A stretch of DNA of 44,982 bases from Deltaproteobacteria bacterium (GCA_016930075.1 JAFGHS010000168.1:1-44982), one strand, 5' to 3'. Numbered from the stretch's first letter, positions 7,945 to 16,064 are shown. Numbers and translations are program-made. Notes: generated by a model from the sequence alone, not told the origin.

Positions 7945-9699
7945 ATGAGACCTTATTTTGAAAAGATGGATGATTTCGGACGGGGACTGAAAGAAGCCGA
8001 AATCAAGCGGGCCGAGGACAATATAAATCAAATAAAACAAGTGGAAGCCGGGATCGACGGTTTGGTCGATCAGGTTAAAAAGGCCGGTCTGCCGGAGGAG
8101 GAGATCAACAAGAGAGGTGAAATGACCGTCTGGCAGAGGCTTGAATATCTCATTGACGCAGGCAGCTGGTGTCCTCTTCATACGCTGTATAACCCTTCGG
8201 ACAATGTCGAAGGAACGAGCAATGTTTTTGACGGCCTGGGTAAAATATCGGGCAAGTGGGCGGTCATCATCGGATTTGACAACAAGGTCATGGCCGGCGC
8301 GTGGCTTCCCGGGCAGTCCGACAACATTTTACGGGTGACGGATCTGGCAAAGCGGTTGAATCTGCCCCTCGTCTGGCTCGTCAACTGCAGTGGCGTCAAG
8401 TTGTCAGACCAGGAAAAATTTTACGCCAACCGGCGGGGATCGGGGGCGCCTTTTTTCCGTCATGCCGAACTGAATCAGTTGGGGATACCGGTTCTTGCCG
8501 GCATATACGGCACCAACCCGGCGGGAGGCGGTTATCAGGGGATCAGCCCGACAGTTCTTTTTGCCCATAAAAACTGCAACATTGCCGTCGGCGGCGCCGG
8601 CATCGTAAGCGGCATGGCCCCAAAGGGCGACTTCGACGCCGAGTATGTAGAAGATTTGATTGAAACAACCCGGCACTTTAAGAGTCATCCTCCGGGAACC
8701 GCGAAGATCCATTATGATGAGACGGGTTTTTTCCGCTATGTTTACGAGGAAGAAAAAGGCGTCCTGGATGGGCTGAAGGATTACATGAAAGATGTTCCCT
8801 CTTATCATCCCAAATTTTTCCGCGTAGCCAAACCGGCGGAGCCCAAATTCCCGGCGGAAGATATTTACACGCTTCTGCCTTTTGAACAGAAAAAGACATA
8901 CAAGTTTGATGAAATTCTTGCCCGTCTCGTCGATAACAGCGAGCAGATGGAATACCGCCCCGATTACGGACCCGAGATTTACACGGGCCTTGTCAAAATC
9001 GACGGATACCTTATAGCCGTCATCGGCAACCGTCAGGGCATTCTTCCCAAGGGCTATCCGGAATATGCCGATTATCCGGGCATCGGCGGAAAACTGTACC
9101 GCCAGGGCCTCATAAAAATGAGCGAATTTGTGACTTTCTGTTCGCGCGACCGGATACCGATTGTCTGGATCCAGGACACCAGCGGCATCGACGTGGGCGA
9201 TACGGCGGAAAAGGCCGAGCTTCTCGGATTGGGGCAAAGCCTCATTTATTCGATCCAGCAATCCGTTATTCCGCAAATTCTGATTGTCTTAAGAAAAGGA
9301 ACCGCCGCTGCCCATTACCTGATGGGCGGTCCCACGGCGAACGATCACAACGCCTTTACCCTGGGGACGGCGGCGACGGAAATTTATGTTATGCACGGCC
9401 AAACGGCTGCTGTGGCGACATATTCCCGCCGATTGGTCAAAGACAAGGATGCGGGCAAACCCATTGAAGCCATCATCGAGAAGATGAATCAGATGGCCAG
9501 GGAATATCATAACAATTCACGTCCGGCCTACTGCGCCAAATACGGCCTGGTTGATGAAATCATCTCCCTGACGCGGATCAGAAACTACCTGTGCGCTTTT
9601 GCCGGCGCCGCGTATCAGAATCCGAAATCCATCTGCCCGCAGCATCAGATGATTCTTCCCCGGATCATTAAGGACTATAAGAATTTAAAAGAGCAGTAA
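7945..9699 (+). CDS. gcdA: Glutaconyl-CoA decarboxylase alpha subunit (carboxyltransferase)
   Basis: A 584-residue acyl-CoA carboxyltransferase, the length expected for GcdA. It has two crotonase-fold halves: an N-terminal one with GAWLPGQSDNILRVTDLAKR and a glycine-rich TNPAGGGYQGISPTVLF, and a C-terminal one with PIVWIQDTSGIDVGDTAEKAE and GTAAAHYLMGG. In the known enzyme the alpha subunit moves CO2 from glutaconyl-CoA to biotin, and a membrane subunit then decarboxylates the carboxybiotin and pumps Na+. The beta, gamma and delta subunits are not in this window, so the gene is isolated and monocistronic, with its own promoter and terminator. Related decarboxylases or carboxylases of other acyl-CoAs cannot be ruled out. 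Confidence 0.82.
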   Translation: MRPYFEKMDDFGRGLKEAEIKRAEDNINQIKQVEAGIDGLVDQVKKAGLPEEEINKRGEMTVWQRLEYLIDAGSWCPLHTLYNPSDNVEGTSNVFDGLGKISGKWAVIIGFDNKVMAGAWLPGQSDNILRVTDLAKRLNLPLVWLVNCSGVKLSDQEKFYANRRGSGAPFFRHAELNQLGIPVLAGIYGTNPAGGGYQGISPTVLFAHKNCNIAVGGAGIVSGMAPKGDFDAEYVEDLIETTRHFKSHPPGTAKIHYDETGFFRYVYEEEKGVLDGLKDYMKDVPSYHPKFFRVAKPAEPKFPAEDIYTLLPFEQKKTYKFDEILARLVDNSEQMEYRPDYGPEIYTGLVKIDGYLIAVIGNRQGILPKGYPEYADYPGIGGKLYRQGLIKMSEFVTFCSRDRIPIVWIQDTSGIDVGDTAEKAELLGLGQSLIYSIQQSVIPQILIVLRKGTAAAHYLMGGPTANDHNAFTLGTAATEIYVMHGQTAAVATYSRRLVKDKDAGKPIEAIIEKMNQMAREYHNNSRPAYCAKYGLVDEIISLTRIRNYLCAFAGAAYQNPKSICPQHQMILPRIIKDYKNLKEQ

Positions 9700-9737
9700 C
9701 GCAGTCTCAATGGGCGCGTGACGCTCGAAATCCCCGC

Positions 9738-9786
9738 AAAACGCCGATCGACTTAACGGATAACGGTTGATCGGCGTTTTATTTTC
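9738..9786 (+). terminator. Intrinsic terminator after gcdA
   Basis: A perfect 12-base inverted repeat, AAAACGCCGATC (9738-9749) and GATCGGCGTTTT (9769-9780), is followed by ATTTT. The loop is 19 bases. It isolates gcdA from the next gene. Confidence 0.85.
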
Positions 9787-9805
9787 TGCACCGGTAAAAT
9801 TTTCA

Positions 9806-9833
9806 TTGACAAATGATCGTTCATGAATAATTT
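9806..9833 (+). promoter_or_regulatory. Putative promoter of the HesB-like selenoprotein gene
   Basis: TTGACA at 9806-9811 is followed by A/T-rich -10 candidates (AATAAT at 9826, TAATTT at 9828). The spacer contains a small inverted repeat ATGA-TCGT-TCAT (9813-9824) that could be an operator. The -10 is weak, so the pair is tentative. Confidence 0.4.
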
Positions 9834-9889
9834 AGCGAAACATCGCCGGTTGGTATGCGATGACAAAACAGGCATTAAGGAGAATCATC

Positions 9890-10207
9890 ATGTTGCAAGT
9901 GACGGATAAAGCAAATGAAATGATAAAAGAATTTCTTGCGGGCAGGGAAGGGCCAACGTCCGTGAGGATTATGGTTTTCGAGGGCGGCTGATCCGGTCCC
10001 GCACTGGGAATGGCTCTGGATGAGCCGCAAAATACGGATGAAGTCATTGGTGAGAACGGAATTACGTATCTTATCGAGAAGACCCTGCTGGAAAAAGCCA
10101 AACCGATCGTCGTCGATTTCATCGACACGGATCAGGGAAAAGGATTCAAGTTGACGTCAAGCCTCGTACTGGAAAGTTCCTGCGGCAGTTCCTGCAGTTG
10201 CGGGTAA
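9890..10207 (+). CDS. HesB/IscA-like selenoprotein (UGA = selenocysteine)
   Basis: A 105-residue protein if the TGA at 9989-9991 (codon 34) is read as selenocysteine. It then reads continuously through VFEGG-U-SGPALGMALDEP to a C-terminal SSCGSSCSC. This matches the A-type iron-sulfur carrier (HesB/IscA) family, in which the first conserved Cys lies in exactly this glycine-rich turn. HesB-like selenoproteins have been reported in bacterial selenoproteome surveys. The ATG at 9890 has TTAAGGAG upstream, and the part after the TGA has no ribosome binding site of its own, so a split gene is unlikely. A hairpin suited to a SECIS element follows the UGA. The role is presumably Fe-S or redox chemistry at the Sec/Cys site. 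A TPR gene starts five bases after the stop. Confidence 0.85.
9991..10021 (+). promoter_or_regulatory. Candidate bacterial SECIS hairpin of the HesB-like gene
   Basis: Directly after the UGA, ATCCGG (9991-9996) can pair with CTGGAT (10016-10021, one G-U), and stacked on it TCCC (9997-10000) pairs with GGGA (10006-10009) around the loop GCACT. A hairpin within about 40 bases 3' of the UGA is what SelB needs. The short distance to the inner loop (about 10 bases) is less than usual, so the exact fold is uncertain. Confidence 0.5.
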
Positions 10208-10212
10208 TAGAC

Positions 10213-11199
10213 ATGGTCGAAAAAGAAGATCCTGATCAGTTTATCCGCCGGGCCGAAGAGCACATGCAGGCCGGGCGTTATGAAGAGGCCGTTTGCATTT
10301 ACAGGAAACTGGTTGACGCTTGCCCGTCCGAAAATTCCTTCCTTCTTGGTTTGGCCTGGGCCTGCCATGACGGCGGCAGATTGTCCGACGCCATTGAGTG
10401 TTTTGAGGAATTATTGTCGCGCGAGGTTAAGCAGGCTGTCTTTACCGGATTTGCCTATGATGAACTGGTCAGGATTTTCAAATCCCAGGGTCTTTATGAG
10501 CGTTTGATTCAGGTTTGTGAAAAGGCCGTCGAGGTGCAGCCGGACGATGCGGGTTATCTTGGAGAACTCGCCGATGCGTATCTCAAGGCAGGCTTTATTG
10601 AAAAAGCGGTTGCAGTTTATGAAAGAATGATTGCCGTTGATCCCCTGGAGGCCGACTTTTACTGCCGTCTGGGAAGCGCCCTGATCCGGGCCGGCGACTC
10701 GGCGGGCGGCGAAGAAGCGTACATAAAGGCCGCCGAAATGGACGAATCAACGGCGGACAGCGTATTTAATAAATTATCTCACGTCTATAGCGGTACGGGA
10801 AATGATGAGAAAGCGGAGGGCGCGCAACGCAAGGCCCTGGACCTCCGCCCCGACAAGCCGATTTATTATATGGATTTGGCGGATATACTGGTGAAGCGGA
10901 TGAAATTCGCAGAGGCTCGCGATTGCTGTCGGCAAGCCGTTTGTCTGAAACCGGAGGATGCGCCTTTATTCCATAATCGCCTGGGCAACTCGCTTTTCCG
11001 GCTCGGTTTCCATGAAGAAGCCGTCGGCGTCTTTTTGCAGGCCATTGCCCTGGAGCCGCACAATCCTTTTTATTATCTGTCTTTGGCGGAATGCTTCAAG
11101 CGCTCAGGCCGTCATGATGAAGCCGCAGCCTGTCTGATGAGGGCGCAGGATTGCCGGGATGACGTCAAATGCGGCCCGTTTTCTTCTTCGCCTCGTTAA
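10213..11199 (+). CDS. Tetratricopeptide-repeat protein
   Basis: A 328-residue protein made almost entirely of TPR units of 34-36 residues, with the usual small-residue/Ala pattern and closing prolines (for example AGRYEEAVCIYRKLVDACP, and near-identical helices at LFHNRLGNSLFRLGFHEEAV). There is no signal peptide or other domain, so it is likely a cytoplasmic protein-interaction scaffold. ATG at 10213 is preferred over an upstream TTG (10198) because the latter overlaps the preceding stop; the five-base gap suggests translational coupling to the HesB-like selenoprotein. Its 3' end overlaps the convergent pseudo-receiver gene by 35 bases. The partner is unknown. Confidence 0.8.
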   Translation: MVEKEDPDQFIRRAEEHMQAGRYEEAVCIYRKLVDACPSENSFLLGLAWACHDGGRLSDAIECFEELLSREVKQAVFTGFAYDELVRIFKSQGLYERLIQVCEKAVEVQPDDAGYLGELADAYLKAGFIEKAVAVYERMIAVDPLEADFYCRLGSALIRAGDSAGGEEAYIKAAEMDESTADSVFNKLSHVYSGTGNDEKAEGAQRKALDLRPDKPIYYMDLADILVKRMKFAEARDCCRQAVCLKPEDAPLFHNRLGNSLFRLGFHEEAVGVFLQAIALEPHNPFYYLSLAECFKRSGRHDEAAACLMRAQDCRDDVKCGPFSSSPR

Positions 11200-11755
11200 A
11201 TACGCCGTAGAAAATGTCTCTGAGCGACATCCCCCTGCCGACAATCGATTCGAAATTGTCCATGTTTTGGGTGTTGATGATCATATTGACGCTCTTGTTG
11301 AAGGCGGCCATGTTGTCCATTGTGCGGAACTTCTCGCTGACTAAAACGACAAACATCGGGCGTCTGACCGACATGGGGAGGCCTTGTAAATGCAGCAGCA
11401 CACTTTCGCTGTTCGGATCGGCTGAATCGATGTTTTCATTGATAACGATCAAATCATAGGTATGGTAACGCATATTCATCAGGGCGTCTGTTACGGACGA
11501 GGTTTCGGTAACCTTGTATTCCATGACTTTCATGGTATTGGCTACGCTTTCCCGCACGGCGTCATCGGCTTCGCAGATAATGGCTGTCTTTTCATCGGCG
11601 CCGACGAAATCGAAAAGACTGTCTGCCGAATCGTAAAGATCTTCATCCGGCGAGGCGAAAACACCTTCATCCGGTGAATCGAAAAGACCTTCATCCGGTG
11701 AATCGTAAAGTTCTTCATCCGCTGTCCCCGCAGGTCTGTTTTTATCTTCTTCCAT
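11165..11755 (-). CDS. Pseudo-receiver protein with acidic octapeptide repeats
   Basis: A 196-residue protein. Residues 14-45 are four tandem acidic octapeptides (EELYDSPD, EGLFDSPD, EGVFASPD, EDLYDSAD), encoded by 24-base DNA repeats at 11621-11716. From about residue 57 it has the beta-alpha pattern of a response-regulator receiver (TAIICEADDAVRESV, then HTYDLIVINENID), but the phospho-acceptor Asp is Asn106 and the usual Lys near the end is missing, so it should not be phosphorylated in the normal way. No output domain follows. It is the third gene after two pilT-type ATPases (gap about 21 bases to the nearer one), so a regulatory or docking role in pilus retraction is a reasonable inference. 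Confidence 0.7.
   Translation of the reverse strand: MEEDKNRPAGTADEELYDSPDEGLFDSPDEGVFASPDEDLYDSADSLFDFVGADEKTAIICEADDAVRESVANTMKVMEYKVTETSSVTDALMNMRYHTYDLIVINENIDSADPNSESVLLHLQGLPMSVRRPMFVVLVSEKFRTMDNMAAFNKSVNMIINTQNMDNFESIVGRGMSLRDIFYGVFNEAKKKTGRI
11621..11716 (-). repeat. Four 24-base coding repeats
   Basis: In-frame direct repeats encoding the D-S-P-D octapeptides of the pseudo-receiver protein. The middle units are nearly identical at the DNA level (TTCATCCGGTGAATCG recurs on the plus strand), so unit number could vary by slippage or recombination. Confidence 0.8.
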
Positions 11756-11776
11756 AAGCGTCTCCTGTTTTGTGTC

Positions 11777-12955
11777 CTACCATCCTTTCGGCTTTCCCTT
11801 GCCGTAATTCGTATCGACTTCAAGCTTGCCGATGTCCGTTGTGGTTTCTCCCTTGGCGCTTTTTATAAAGTCGATGCCCCGGCCGATGATGCTCCTGTTG
11901 GACGCATAAGCCCTCGCCGTTTCTTCCGTAATCAGACCGTCTTTAAACAAGTCGACCATGTACTCCTCAAAAGTCGTCATTCCAAAAGCCCGGTTGGCCA
12001 AAATAATTTCGTAAAATGTTTTTCCCTCCGATTCTCCGTTCAAAATGGTGTCTTTGATGCGCAGATTGGTGCCCATGATTTCAAAAGCAGCCACCCTGCC
12101 GCCGCCTACTTTGGGAAGCAGTCTCTGGCAAACGATCCATCTCATCGTTTCAGCCAGACGGATGCGGACCTGATTTTCCTCGTCCGACGCAAACATGCCG
12201 ATGATGCGGTTTATCGTCGAGCCGGCGTCGATCGTATGCAGAGTGGTTAAGACAAGGTGTCCTGTTTCTGCGGCTGAAAGGGCGATTTCCACCGTTTCCC
12301 TGTCGCGCATTTCACCTACGAGAATGATTTTCGGCGCCTGTCTTAAAGCGGCGCGCAGGCCGTTGGCGTACGAATCAAAATCGGTTCCCAGCTCCCGCTG
12401 GTTCAGGGTGGATTTCTTATGGGCATGGACATATTCGACAGGGTCTTCCAGGGTGATTATATGCGCGGCCTGTTCCTCGTTGATTTCATTCAAGATAGTG
12501 GCCAGCGAGGTTGTCTTGCCGCTGCCCGTGGCGCCGGTGATCATGATGATGCCGTTCTTTTCTTTGGACATATTATAAAAAGCGTCCGGCAGATTCAATT
12601 CCTGGCGTGTGGGTATTTTTGTTTCCAGTTTTCTCAAAACGGTGGAGTAATAGCCCCTCTGTGAGAAGACATTGACGCGAAAACGCGCCTTGCCGGGCAA
12701 TTCATAAGACAAATCGCAGGACCCATCGGTAAGGAGCATCTCCGTGAGACGGCGGTCCTGGCGGAGCAGGTTCAAGGCAAAGACCTCCGCCTGAAAAGGC
12801 GTCAGACTGTTGAACGGCGGGTCGAATTTAACGCTCATCAGTTGTCCGGCGCTTTCCACCTGAAAAGGTCTGCCTACGGTAATATTCAAATCGGAAACGT
12901 TTTTGGCCGAGTCAAGCATCTTGGTCAGAATGTAATCAATCTCTTCTTTTCGCAT
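11777..12955 (-). CDS. PilT/PilU-like type IV pilus retraction ATPase
   Basis: A 392-residue secretion ATPase of the PilT subfamily: N-terminal PAS-like domain, Walker A GATGSGKTTS, Asp box IITLEDPVEYVH, Walker B IILVGEMRDRETVEIAL and His box TGHLVLTTLHT. The family forms hexamers that pull pilins back into the inner membrane. It lies 61 bases downstream of a second pilT-type gene, as pilU follows pilT in many genomes, so it may be the PilU-like partner, but I cannot tell the paralogues apart by motif. ATG at 12955 follows GGGAGG; the ATG 12 bases upstream overlaps that site. The C-terminal 40 residues are variable. Confidence 0.85.
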   Translation of the reverse strand: MRKEEIDYILTKMLDSAKNVSDLNITVGRPFQVESAGQLMSVKFDPPFNSLTPFQAEVFALNLLRQDRRLTEMLLTDGSCDLSYELPGKARFRVNVFSQRGYYSTVLRKLETKIPTRQELNLPDAFYNMSKEKNGIIMITGATGSGKTTSLATILNEINEEQAAHIITLEDPVEYVHAHKKSTLNQRELGTDFDSYANGLRAALRQAPKIILVGEMRDRETVEIALSAAETGHLVLTTLHTIDAGSTINRIIGMFASDEENQVRIRLAETMRWIVCQRLLPKVGGGRVAAFEIMGTNLRIKDTILNGESEGKTFYEIILANRAFGMTTFEEYMVDLFKDGLITEETARAYASNRSIIGRGIDFIKSAKGETTTDIGKLEVDTNYGKGKPKGW

Positions 12956-13016
12956 AAAACCTCCCAAAAATGTCTCAATGGCTGCTGATCTGCCGGCGCC
13001 CTGACGTTGCCCTCTG

Positions 13017-14099
13017 CTATACTTCCGTAAAATCAGTCGGCGGCGACTTTAAAAGATGCCGGAATTTAGCTTTTTCGTTGGCCTTCGTATATGCGTCGTC
13101 GGCGCTGATCCAGCCTTTGTTGTAAAGGTCCATAATTGCATCATCCAGCAATTGCATGCCGTATTTCTTGCCCGTTTGAATCATGGACGGTATCTGAAAA
13201 GTCTTGGATTCCCTGATGAGATTTCGCACTGCCGAATTGGCGATCAGTATTTCCATGGCGGCGCACCGGCCCTTTTGGTCGACTCTTTTGAAGAGGGTTT
13301 GCGAAATAATGGCCCTGATGCCGTCCGCCAGGGTTGACCTGATTTGCATCTGTTCCTCGGCAGGGAAAACCTCAATAACCCGGTCAATGGTTTTTGCCGC
13401 ACTTTGCGTATGGAGCGTGCCGAAAACAAGGTGACCCGTCGAAGCCGCTTCAATGGCAAGCGAAATGGTTTCCAGGTCCCGCATTTCGCCGACCAGGATG
13501 ATATCGGGATCTTCGCGCAGGGCGCCGCGCAGGGCGGCGGAAAAAGTTTTGGTGTGGAGGCCGACCTCCCGGTGGTTAATGACGCATTGTTCACTTTGAT
13601 GAACAAATTCAATCGGGTCTTCTATGGTGATGATGTGATCCTTGCGGGTTCTGTTCGCCTCATCAATGATGGCGGCCAGAGTCGTCGATTTGCCGCTGCC
13701 CGTGGGCCCTGTGACCAAGACAAGCCCGCGCGGCAGAGAGGCCAGTTTTTCCAAGACGGGAGGAAGGCCCAATTCCTTGCACGTCACAACCTTGCTGGGG
13801 ATTTCTCTGAAGACCGCTGCGATGCCGTATTTCTGCTGAAAGAAGTTGGCTCTATAGCGGGCGAGGCCGGGGATTTCATAGGCAAAATCGACATCTCCCG
13901 TTTCTTCAAATATTTTAATTTTATGTTCCGCCGTAATTTCATAGAGCATACTCTTCAGCTCGTCATTTTCCAGTTCATTGTATTTCACCCGCTCCAGATC
14001 GCCTCTGATTCTGAGAACCGGCTGCTGCCCGGATATGAGATGCAGATCCGATGCTCCCTGATCGTGCATCAACTGGAAAAAGGCGTCGATTTTGGCCAT
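13017..14099 (-). CDS. pilT: PilT type IV pilus retraction ATPase
   Basis: A 360-residue PilT with the canonical length and motifs: GASDLHL near the N-terminus, Walker A GPTGSGKSTT, Asp box IITIEDPIEFVH, Walker B IILVGEMRDLETI and His box HLVFGTLHT. It begins with ATG after AAAGGAGAC. PilT powers pilus retraction for twitching motility and DNA uptake. It heads a three-gene minus-strand cluster with a second PilT-like ATPase and the pseudo-receiver protein. No pilin or assembly genes are present in the window. Confidence 0.9.
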   Translation of the reverse strand: MAKIDAFFQLMHDQGASDLHLISGQQPVLRIRGDLERVKYNELENDELKSMLYEITAEHKIKIFEETGDVDFAYEIPGLARYRANFFQQKYGIAAVFREIPSKVVTCKELGLPPVLEKLASLPRGLVLVTGPTGSGKSTTLAAIIDEANRTRKDHIITIEDPIEFVHQSEQCVINHREVGLHTKTFSAALRGALREDPDIILVGEMRDLETISLAIEAASTGHLVFGTLHTQSAAKTIDRVIEVFPAEEQMQIRSTLADGIRAIISQTLFKRVDQKGRCAAMEILIANSAVRNLIRESKTFQIPSMIQTGKKYGMQLLDDAIMDLYNKGWISADDAYTKANEKAKFRHLLKSPPTDFTEV

Positions 14100-14240
14100 A
14101 ATGGGTCTCCTTTTTTACTTATGCAGATTTTATGATTTTTTTAGATGTCAGGACTATAAGAAATGGCCGTTTTTTTGTCAAGTTTAAAGCCTTGTTTGCA
14201 CAGTCTTGATATATTAAAATTTTAATTATAAAAATTTAAC

Positions 14241-14268
14241 TTGACAAATTCCTCTATTATACTTTAGT
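14241..14268 (+). promoter_or_regulatory. Putative promoter of the leu leader/leuA transcript
   Basis: TTGACA (14241-14246) in a very A/T-rich stretch, with -10 candidates TTTAGT (14263-14268, 16-base spacer) or TATACT (14258-14263, which would need a different -35). It lies 36-46 bases before the leader peptide ATG. Confidence 0.45.
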
Positions 14269-14303
14269 AACGAGGCAATTAAAAATATGGGGTTTTTATT
14301 TAG

Positions 14304-14420
14304 ATGACGCTGGGTCGGACGGAAGACAGAGTTTTTGGAATTAGCCTATTGGTCCTTTTGGGCCTCGCTCTTCTTTGCCTGCTCCATATTTCCTGCCCGT
14401 CGTCTTTAGGAAAACCGTAA
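14304..14420 (+). CDS. Leucine-rich leader peptide (leu attenuator)
   Basis: A 38-residue open frame between the promoter and leuA. Residues 15-27 read LLVLLGLALLCLL: nine Leu in 13 codons, eleven Leu in the whole peptide, using five different Leu codons. It ends at TAA 14418-14420, 21 bases before a terminator-like hairpin that precedes leuA. This is the layout of classical amino-acid attenuation: when charged tRNA-Leu is scarce, ribosomes stall in the Leu run and change the folding of the RNA ahead. The ribosome binding site is weak (GGGG about 11 bases upstream), and a six-codon frame from 14287 overlaps the start as ATGA. A small membrane peptide is the alternative reading. Confidence 0.75.
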   Translation: MTLGRTEDRVFGISLLVLLGLALLCLLHISCPSSLGKP

Positions 14421-14441
14421 CCATTTAAAAATATTAAACCT

Positions 14442-14480
14442 AAAGGCCATGGGCGGCGAGTCCATGGCCTTTTTTATTTT
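14442..14480 (+). terminator. Attenuator hairpin upstream of leuA
   Basis: AAAGGCCATGG (14442-14452) pairs perfectly with CCATGGCCTTT (14462-14472) around a nine-base loop and is followed by a T-rich tract (TTTTTATTTT). It sits after the leader peptide and before the leuA ribosome binding site, so read-through is required for leuA expression from the upstream promoter. I did not find a strong competing antiterminator stem by eye. Confidence 0.8.
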
Positions 14481-14504
14481 CCAAAAACGAAAGGAGAGAT
14501 GAAC

Positions 14505-16055
14505 ATGAGTCCGAAAGAAAAAAAAGAGAGGGTTTACATTTTCGACACAACATTAAGGGACGGCGAGCAGTCGCCGGGGGCGAGCATGAATCCGGAAGAA
14601 AAAATTCAGCTTGCCAAAAGACTGGAAAGCCTGGGCGTGGATATTATTGAAGCGGGATTCCCCATTACGTCGGATGGCGACTTTGAATCGGTCAGGCAAA
14701 TCGCCGGCGTCATTAAAAAATCGCAGGTTGCCGGCCTGGCCAGGGCCAATCAGCTCGACATCGACCGGGCATGGGAAGCCATTGCCGAGGCCGCCAAACC
14801 CGTGATCCATGTATTCCTCTCTTCTTCGGACATTCATCTTAAATATCAGTTGCGCAAAAGCCGCAACGACGTTCTCGTTTCGGCGGCCAACATGGTTAAG
14901 CACGCCGCTGCCTATCCGGCAAAAATCGAGTTTTCGCCTATGGACGCCACGCGTACGGACAAGGATTATCTTTGCGATATCGTGGAAGCCACGATTGCCG
15001 CCGGCGCCACGACCGTCAATATTCCCGATACGGTCGGCTACGCCATCCCCGAAGAGTTCGGCAATCTGATCGCCTATCTTTTTGAGAATGTCAAAAACAT
15101 CAATAAAGCCATCATTTCCGTGCATTGTCATAACGACCTGGGGCTCGCTGTGGCAAATTCCCTGGCGGCCATCCGGAACGGCGCACGGCAGGTGGAATGC
15201 ACCATCAACGGCATTGGCGAGCGGGCGGGAAATGCCGCCATGGAAGAGATTGTCATGGCCCTCGACACGCGGAAAGATTTTTTTAATTATTATACGGGGA
15301 TCAAGACGAAAAATATTTATCAGACGTCGCGTCTGCTGACCCAGATTACGGGGATCAATGTCCAACCGAACAAGGCCATTGTCGGCGCCAATGCCTTTGC
15401 CCATGAGTCGGGTATCCATCAGGACGGCATGATCAAGGAGCGGACGACCTATGAGATCATGAAACCCGAATCCGTCGGCATTTCGGAGAGCCATATCATC
15501 CTGGGAAAACATTCCGGCCGTCATGCCATCAGCGAGCATTATAAAAAAATGGGCTACAGTCTGAAGGATTTCGAGCTGCAAAGAATTTATGTGCGTTTCA
15601 AGGAGTTGGCCGATTTGAAAAAGGAGGTCTTTGACGAGGACCTGGAGGCCATCCTTTTTGAGGAGATCCTGCGGGTGACGGATAAATATAAACTGGTTTA
15701 TTTAAGTGTCATGAGCGGCAACATTGCCATTCCTACGGCCACGATGCAGATGGAAATCGACGGGAAGGTATTTCAGGATGCCGGATTCGGCGTCGGTCCT
15801 GTGGATGCGACATTTGCCGCCATCAGGAAGATTACAAATACCGATTACCACCTGATCAAGTATGCCGTGAATGCCATCACAGGGGGTGCGGATGCCCAGG
15901 GCGAGGTGACGGTTCAACTTCAGTACAACGGCCGGTCCGTCGTCGGCCACGGCGCCGATCCCGATGTCATCGTCGCTTCGGCAAAGGCGTACATCAATGC
16001 CTTAAACCGGCTGGAGTGCATTAAGGGGAACAAGGATAAGATCGAGGCTGATTAA
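14505..16055 (+). CDS. leuA: 2-isopropylmalate synthase
   Basis: A 516-residue LeuA, the enzyme joining acetyl-CoA and 2-oxoisovalerate at the entry to leucine synthesis. The start shows FDTTLRDGEQSPGASM, then the TIM-barrel metal site SVHCHNDLGLAVANS, and near residue 300 HESGIHQDGM; the C-terminal part (from about 390) is the LeuA dimer/regulatory domain, which in known enzymes binds leucine for feedback inhibition. Length and motifs fit LeuA better than citramalate or homocitrate synthases, and the upstream Leu-rich leader agrees. ATG at 14505 has AAGGAG at a better distance than the ATG at 14499. No other leu genes are adjacent. Confidence 0.92.
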   Translation: MSPKEKKERVYIFDTTLRDGEQSPGASMNPEEKIQLAKRLESLGVDIIEAGFPITSDGDFESVRQIAGVIKKSQVAGLARANQLDIDRAWEAIAEAAKPVIHVFLSSSDIHLKYQLRKSRNDVLVSAANMVKHAAAYPAKIEFSPMDATRTDKDYLCDIVEATIAAGATTVNIPDTVGYAIPEEFGNLIAYLFENVKNINKAIISVHCHNDLGLAVANSLAAIRNGARQVECTINGIGERAGNAAMEEIVMALDTRKDFFNYYTGIKTKNIYQTSRLLTQITGINVQPNKAIVGANAFAHESGIHQDGMIKERTTYEIMKPESVGISESHIILGKHSGRHAISEHYKKMGYSLKDFELQRIYVRFKELADLKKEVFDEDLEAILFEEILRVTDKYKLVYLSVMSGNIAIPTATMQMEIDGKVFQDAGFGVGPVDATFAAIRKITNTDYHLIKYAVNAITGGADAQGEVTVQLQYNGRSVVGHGADPDVIVASAKAYINALNRLECIKGNKDKIEAD

Positions 16056-16064
16056 GAAATGCTT

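Noticed and set aside
10010-10207. A 65-codon gene starting at the Met after the UGA
   Set aside because: It has no ribosome binding site and would cut the HesB fold in half; read-through of UGA from 9890 explains the data better.
14553-15581. Long minus-strand open frame (342 codons) inside leuA
   Set aside because: It is a mirror frame of a highly conserved enzyme; composition follows from leuA codon use.
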